From Gnetum montanum (Eukaryota > Streptophyta > Gnetopsida > Gnetales > Gnetaceae): a DNA stretch of 36,043 bases. Made by a program: the position numbers and the translations under genes. The stretch spans positions 127,644-163,686 of the forward strand of contig MNCI01005798.1 of the NCBI GenBank assembly GCA_015680685.1, in the 5' to 3' direction. Below, in pieces: positions 30,801-36,043 of the stretch (position 1 is its first letter; the number at the start of each line of letters is the position of its first letter). Below the pieces are notes generated by a model, which was given only the letters and a program-made list of their open reading frames with translations, did no database searches and was not told where the DNA came from.

Positions 30801-33160
30801 ATATTTTTGAATTATTAATTCAAAAATGGTCACTAGGATTTGATACCAATTATGGATCATTAAACTCAAAAGAGAGAGGTTAAATAAGTTCCATATAGGA
30901 TTCAAATATAAAGTTAATATAAAAATTAGACTAAACAAGATGGTAGCTTAAAGCTAATGATGAGTCATCTAGTGACATTTTATAAGTCAACTGTAAGCCC
31001 TACACTTAGGAAGTATCATGTACACCCTATGTTTATAGTCTTAGCACATGCAGTTGAGGTTCATGTCTTTCATAGATGCAACCTTGCTTTCTATATCATA
31101 CTTCTAAGTTTCATTCATGATTTAAATCACTTAGAATGTTTCCAACTTTATTCAAACATCCTAAAGGCCTTACAACATGTTCCTTTGGATTCTAGCTTTC
31201 ACTTAAGGCTGGAAATATGGTGTTGAAGGTAAGGAGGATGTGCTAACACTCCTACATTAGTATGCCCTTACATCAACATAGGGGTGCTGACACACATTCG
31301 CTTTTACCTTAATTACCTCATTTAGTCTAAGTTGTGATCTGGAATTGCTAGGCTATATTGACAGATGTTCATTAACCCTTGAGCATTCACAAACCTTAAC
31401 TATTATATGGAAAAAAAAATAAATACCTAGGTTAAGATCTCATTTGATATCCTAGTCATTTTATATTTTCTTAGACTTTTGGCATCTATTTTTGAGTTTT
31501 AATATCTTGATTTCCTTCCATTTTTGTGTGAATTTTGAGTTGTTATTTTCACAAGTGTAGCTAGACTCTATTAGAGTATCAACTTGTTTACATAACCAAA
31601 AACCATTTTATCAATGTAGAGTCTAGTATTATGCATAATGAATAAAGCTCATGATTTTCCCTATGTTTTATGACTTTGATGTCTTAGACTATAAAAATAC
31701 AATCCTCACACTTATCATACATATTAATTAATTAACTTGCATGTTCATTGAGCTATGATGATTCATCCTTTTCTAAGGAGGTCATAACTGTACCATATCA
31801 TGTTTGTCCATCAAGGTTATGACTAAGAGTCATTTTATGCTTTCTATATCAATTTTTGCACCTATCTCTTAAGGGATTACAACTCATGAGTGTGTGCATA
31901 TGTGAGCATTACCACTTATCCCAAGAGGAAATGCAATACATATGTTTTATTTATTATTTTATTATTATCTTTATAAAATACATAAAAACTATAAAATATG
32001 AAATTATAAATATTCTCTCCTCTCTAAACATAAAAAAATTAGGTTTTTGATGTATTATATGTATTATAATATCTTTTATAGTTATTGAATTCAACAACAT
32101 ACACAATTATTTTTGGCAATGCACTTAATATCAACTTCAAAGTTAATGACCGAATTGCACTATGTTCTATATGATATCATTCCATTAGTCATAGCCAATG
32201 GGACCCTTATCATTAGCATCATTTATAGAAAAGACATTGGTGAATTTCCTAGAAATACTTTTCTATTCTTAGTTTAATATTTTTTAATTAGAGTGTATGT
32301 CTCCTTTAGCATTGTGTTTAGGTTACTATTCCAAGAAAAATAATAGAAAATACTGAAAGCCCACCAAGGATCTCTTGCAAAGGAAATAAGACAAAGAGAA
32401 TGAGGATCCAAGTTGCATTCGAACGTTTCAATGATGCCTTTCTATCATTGGTTGTCTTAGCATATTACAAAGATAAGCAAAGAAGATGGTGTGATGCTCA
32501 TGAATGGTTCTTAAGGGAACTAACTAAACCTATAAAGCATGATGTTAAAGAGACCCTAATCAATATTATCTTAGAAGATGATCAATAATTTATGTGATAT
32601 TAACGCTAGTATACAATGAATGTGAGTCCCATCAATGATAATAGCTTTGAGATTAGTTGGTTAAGGAGGAAGCATATCATAGCATTCCATCTAACCATTC
32701 AAAGAAGGGGGATGTTGAGGTTGACAAGAAAGAAAAAGGGCCAATTTACCATGAAGATCCATGATTTAGTACAACTTACTGAAGTGTAACCAAAACCCAT
32801 GATGTAGATCTATTCTCCAAGTTTAATCATGTACACTTATTTATAAAATATAGTAATAAGAATGTTCCACTATTTAAATGGGATAATTATCATGAACTTA
32901 ATGAAGCTATTACCATTTCACAAGAACATGTTTATGATAGTCGTATCAACTATATTAACATAACTAATGTTCCAACTTATAAAGGGCATACTAGTGATGA
33001 TCCTTAGCTACACATGTGGGAATTTGATAATTCTTGCTACCTTCAAGGGATTGTTAGTGACTATTAGAAATTCTGGTTATTTTCCCACACCTTCATTAAC
33101 CATGCAAAAACCTAGTATAAATCCTTACCTTTTAAATTAATTTATTAGTGGAAAAACATG
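30801..33160. other. AT-rich stretch without recognisable genes
   Basis: ORFs at 30957-31226, 31856-32050 and 32400-32588 have no domain I recognise. The last one (MRIQVAFERFNDAF start) is the most protein-like in composition but is isolated. Part of the right side may be the 5' portion of the copia relic. Nothing else can be supported. Confidence 0.4.
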
Positions 33161-33890
33161 TGATGAGTGGCAAGGTACCCCTACACTCAACCATATGAAT
33201 ACGAGCGTGTACGCGCGATCCGGTCGAACTCTACAAACTAAATGCCTTAACGCCACAAGAAACACTTGGGGTTAATCGTTCGTTGTCTTTCCAGGCTTTC
33301 TTGTATGTGTCACAGTGTATGGTTAAGCAAGTCTGAGGTATATGATTTTTTTGGTATTTTTCGGTTTATCTCCTAAGCTATGAAAGTGAAGGGTTGAGAA
33401 ACTAACTGACTCTAACTACAGCACTAAGTCCTAGCGTCAGCATCTGTTCCCACTTACCATACACATCCTGAACTGTGCAACTGTGGCTTACCAAACGCTA
33501 ATCGTTACTGGGATCACCACACGTAATGCATGTGCTCAAAGCGGTCGTACTAAGGCACTTAACTAACCTAAGTGTGACAAGCAGCTGATTCCTTGGCTAG
33601 CCGTACACATTCGTCAATGCTCGTAACCAAGTCGTATCCATGCCGCGTCACTAGGAAAGCAGTAAATAACATTAATTAAACCTATCCATGCACTACAAGG
33701 TTTATCCGCAAAGCTCGTCTTTATTGGCGTACACAACTTGTGTTCAGGTACAAAGCTGCTCGAATAAAGAACCATTCACTTGGGGGACTCCTACTGTGGG
33801 CACATGGAAAATATTCTATCTTTAGGGTGATCAATCTACCAGAGCTTCGCTACTTTATGTCTAGGATGTGAAATGAGGGGAGTGCCGCCT

Positions 33891-33900
33891 CTTATTTATA
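33891..33900 (-). promoter_or_regulatory. TATA box of LTR copy 2
   Basis: The minus strand reads TCTATAAATAAGAGG, identical to copy 1 and directly downstream of the palindrome block. This conservation supports its use as the family's core promoter. Confidence 0.7.
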
Positions 33901-33918
33901 GATATGGCGGTGAACTGT

Positions 33919-34003
33919 GATATCGCGTACGCGATATCGTAGGGAACGATGTGATATTGCATACGCGATATCGCGTTGGCCACGATATCGCGTACGTGAT
34001 ATT
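33919..34003. promoter_or_regulatory. Three palindrome units upstream of the TATA box (LTR copy 2)
   Basis: A perfect GATATCGCGTACGCGATATC lies at 33919-33938. Two degraded copies lie at 33953-33972 and 33984-34003, each differing by transitions (for example GATATTGCATACGCGATATC). Copy 1 has two full units plus a half, so unit number varies between insertions while distance to the TATA box is kept. Confidence 0.75.
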
Positions 34004-34030
34004 GCAGCTTGTGCAATATTCATCTCATCA

Positions 34031-34070
34031 TACCCCCATGACTAAATGAAAACTCATCCTCAAGTTCCTT
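34031..34070 (-). other. Polypurine-like tract and possible pol C-terminus next to LTR copy 2
   Basis: On the minus strand the 40 bases before the LTR read as KELEDEFSFSHGG in one frame, followed by GGGGGTA and the LTR. A LEDE-type acidic C-terminus just before the polypurine tract is common in plant Ty3/gypsy pol. The frame is lost within a few codons upstream, so this is only a hint that element body once lay to the right. Confidence 0.3.
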
Positions 34071-35645
34071 ACAATGATATCAGGTAGGTATGGGATTATT
34101 GAGGGAAATGGAACTAATAGAATGACATGAGAACGGTTCATTATTACAAGACTTGACACAACTGGTGTTCATGACAACAGGGTGAACACCTTATTACAAT
34201 GACATTAGACCACATTGTGTAGCTGAGAGAAAAGAGGAGAGAGAATAGAAGAGAAGAAGAGAGAAGAGTCTTACTGCTGCCAATGCCTAGATTGCGCCTT
34301 CCATTGTCCATCCGTAAGCGCATCATCAATCTTGCTCCTTGCATAGCTGCTTCAACGTTGCTCCATTCCAAGTGGTTGCTCTAGATCCATTCCATTGTTG
34401 TATGATTACCATCTGCACACACAATACAATCATATATTAGCAAGGGTACTTGAATCATTAACTAAATAATACCTTGCTTCGGTGTAAGTCCATTGGCTAG
34501 GTTGTGGTATGGCTGATATGGATCTAGGAAAATGTAGATGATGACTACCGAAGGTGTAGGGGTGAAGAAGAAAAATGAAAAAATTCGAGGCTTAGGAGAA
34601 AAAATCGAAAAAGCAGGCCCCGTACCCCCATGACTAATTGCGAACCCTCGGCAGCGTTAGAATGGAGAAAGAAAAGAAGTAAGAAAGATAGGTAAAATAG
34701 GACAACTATGGCATCAGTGAAGTGGATGTCAAGATGGTAATGAACAAAAATAAAATTAATTGCAAAATATTAAGGAAAAGAAGTTAACGAATGTTCCAAA
34801 TAGGAGTGTCAGTGGGTCCTCCCCAAAGCAGGCTCATGACCTTAATGCCCTGACATTCCCACATTCAAAGAGTTCGTAGGCTCTGGGAATGTCCTTTGGA
34901 ACAAGAGTTAAAGTATTAACCGCTAGAATTTACCAAAAAGAAAAAAAATCATCAACCAAAATATATGCACTAATGATGCAACCGACAATGAGGTGAATAG
35001 CGGAGAGAAGGATGGAAAGAAGGGGATGGAATGGAATCCCAAGGATAAGGTGGTGTACAGCCCCTTGTGTGTTTTATGATTAATGTGACTTGGCGAATCT
35101 CATTCCAACTTTGGCTTAAACCAACCACTTCCAGTGACTTCGCATCAATGCATTTGGCTAAATCATCCACTTGGATAACAAGGATGCATCTTCAAAGAGC
35201 CACCACCATTCCGACGAAACAAAGGAGAGAATGGGAAGCGAGAAGGGCCTTAGTTAGAGGGAACACTTTGGTTCCATAACCAGTGCTTGTAGCCCATAGT
35301 TTATTCCGTCTAAGGGGTGTGCTTTGAATCCTCACTTTTGGGTTTTTTTTTTTGTTTTGTGTTTTGTGTTTTTATGCGTGGGGACCACACCATGCAAAGA
35401 CTTCTTTATTTTTATTGCCTCATCTTCCGATTATTGGGTAACATCGAAATGGTAAGAAAACTCAAGAAGAAAACAACCAAGCACCCAAGTGAATGATCAA
35501 CACAAAAGCATAAAGTTCCCTTGAAGTCACACCCTTTGCAATCCTTGAGTCCTTCCTTAGTTTGAGAAATGCCCAGTCACCAGTTCATTAAAGTTCTTAT
35601 TGGAAGGGAACCGTACATTTCCAAGCCAAGGGAAACCATAGACTT

Positions 35646-35662
35646 GATGGATGGATGGATGA
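35646..35662. repeat. (GATG)n microsatellite
   Basis: About four GATG units in a row. A short simple repeat without evident function. Confidence 0.8.
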
Positions 35663-35813
35663 AGTGATCTCATTGCCTGCCATATCAAAAGGAACATACC
35701 TTAGTATCAACAATGTAACTTAAAGGTAAAAACCAAACATTAGCAATCATTATGAAAACAGTTCATCCCATCAATCTGAACACTTATTGGGTGACGAACT
35801 TACATGGCGGATG

Positions 35814-35838
35814 ACACACACACACACATACACACACA
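35814..35838. repeat. (AC)n microsatellite
   Basis: About twelve AC units interrupted by one AT. On the minus strand it reads GT and accounts for the CVCVCVC run in a spurious ORF (35784-36041). Confidence 0.9.
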
Positions 35839-35863
35839 AAATGGAAAAAAGTATAACGATGTT

Positions 35864-35990
35864 GTAAGACAAAAATAAGAAAAGTTAAAGGAATTTGTAA
35901 AACAAAAATTAGAAAAGTTAAAGAAATTTGTAAAACAAAAATGTGTAAAACAAAAACGTTGTAAAACAAAAACGTGTAAAACAAAAACTG
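35864..35990. repeat. Minisatellite of GTAAAACAAAAA units in two sizes
   Basis: Two 33 bp units, each starting GTAA(A/G)ACAAAAAT and ending in GAATTT or AAATTT, are followed by about four 15-16 bp units made of GTAAAACAAAAA plus three or four bases. The short units look like internal deletions of the long one. Confidence 0.8.
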
Positions 35991-36043
35991 AAAAAGAACT
36001 AAGGGCCCCATATGGTTAGCATAGGTGGCCATCTCCCCCATGA

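Larger units (their letters stand above)
33161..34030 (-). mobile_element. LTR copy 2 of family A (3' LTR or solo LTR)
   Basis: This 870 bp copy has the same termini as copy 1, TGATGAG (33161-33167) and CTCATCA (34024-34030), and the same internal order, with about 10% differences, mostly transitions, over the first 120 bp. The left flank has no PBS, so it is not a 5' LTR. The right flank reads ATGGGGGTA on the minus strand, a short polypurine-like tract, as expected for a 3' LTR whose body lies to the right. Flanking 5-mers (ACATG and TACCC) do not match, so no target-site duplication is seen. It is a separate insertion from copy 1. Confidence 0.9.
34071..36043. other. Right end: non-coding DNA with simple repeats
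   Basis: No recognisable gene. Short ORFs (34144-34371, 34970-35170, 35067-35279) lack domains and overlap on opposite strands. The stretch contains a purine-rich segment (about 34560-34800), a T/G-rich tract (35343-35373), a GATG run and an AC run. It could be eroded internal sequence of the element ending in LTR copy 2, but pol motifs were not found. Confidence 0.4.

Noticed and set aside
33919-34003. CRISPR-like spaced palindromes
   Set aside because: Only three units, no uniform spacers, eukaryotic LTR promoter context.
12363-34030. 12363-13438 and 33161-34030 as the two LTRs of one 21.7 kb element
   Set aside because: The PBS lies left of copy 1, so its body runs left; the interval between the copies holds older plus- and minus-strand relics and no PBS next to copy 2, and the copies differ in length and unit number.
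34970-35279. Overlapping ORFs on both strands near the right end
   Set aside because: No domain, no codon bias visible and no supporting context.

Overview
The window looks like repeat-dense intergenic DNA from a plant with a large genome. A gymnosperm or similar giant genome is my inference, because very old retrotransposons have been kept rather than deleted; the sequence does not prove it. I see no intact host gene, tRNA gene, rRNA gene or CRISPR array. Everything recognisable is retrotransposon-derived: Ty3/gypsy of the Tat type, a second LTR family of unclear type, and one Ty1/copia relic.

Layout. (1) 1 to about 11,430: a relatively GC-rich, moderately decayed Tat-like element on the minus strand, here called element B. 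From right to left it has a putative 5' LTR (9885 to about 11,430), a PBS-like site (9861-9878), gag and protease (9639 to 5800), a 5.1 kb segment with the signals of a spliceosomal intron (5799-714), and the start of reverse transcriptase (713-1). The rest of pol and the 3' LTR lie off the left edge. (2) About 11,430-13,438: the 5' end of a second minus-strand element, A. It has a 1,076 bp LTR, a perfect tRNA-Asp primer-binding site and a decayed first ORF. B appears to have inserted into A. (3) 13,439-33,160: an AT-rich graveyard. It holds a plus-strand Tat-type pol relic (21,015-24,036, order RT, RNase H, second RNase H, integrase), a minus-strand copia relic (29,290-30,800), decayed tandem arrays and long stretches with nothing recognisable. 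(4) 33,161-34,030: a second, diverged LTR of family A, followed by AT-rich DNA with short simple repeats.

The main discovery candidate is inside element B. The putative intron between protease and reverse transcriptase completely encloses a second gene on the opposite strand (1103-5168). That gene has about eight exons. Six of its seven introns have GT-AG borders whose phases match exactly, giving about 1,080 codons with a Lys-rich N-terminus, a charged helical C-terminal part and a Glu-rich tail. Tat elements are known for extra ORFs, but these are usually upstream or downstream of gag-pol. An intron-rich antisense gene nested in a gag-pol intron is an arrangement I do not know. Antisense orientation also explains why its introns survive retrotransposition: in the element's RNA they read CT-AC and cannot be spliced.

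How the parts would work together: splicing of the sense transcript would join protease to RT and remove the antisense gene, while unspliced RNA would serve as genome and carry it. Non-coding parts of B share a recurrent GCGTAA/TTACGC motif, and tandem arrays sit in its LTR and its intron. All nine in-frame stop codons seen in B's coding regions are TAG or TGA, never TAA. This fits C-to-T decay at methylated CHG and CG sites, so this copy is probably dead although its family may not be.
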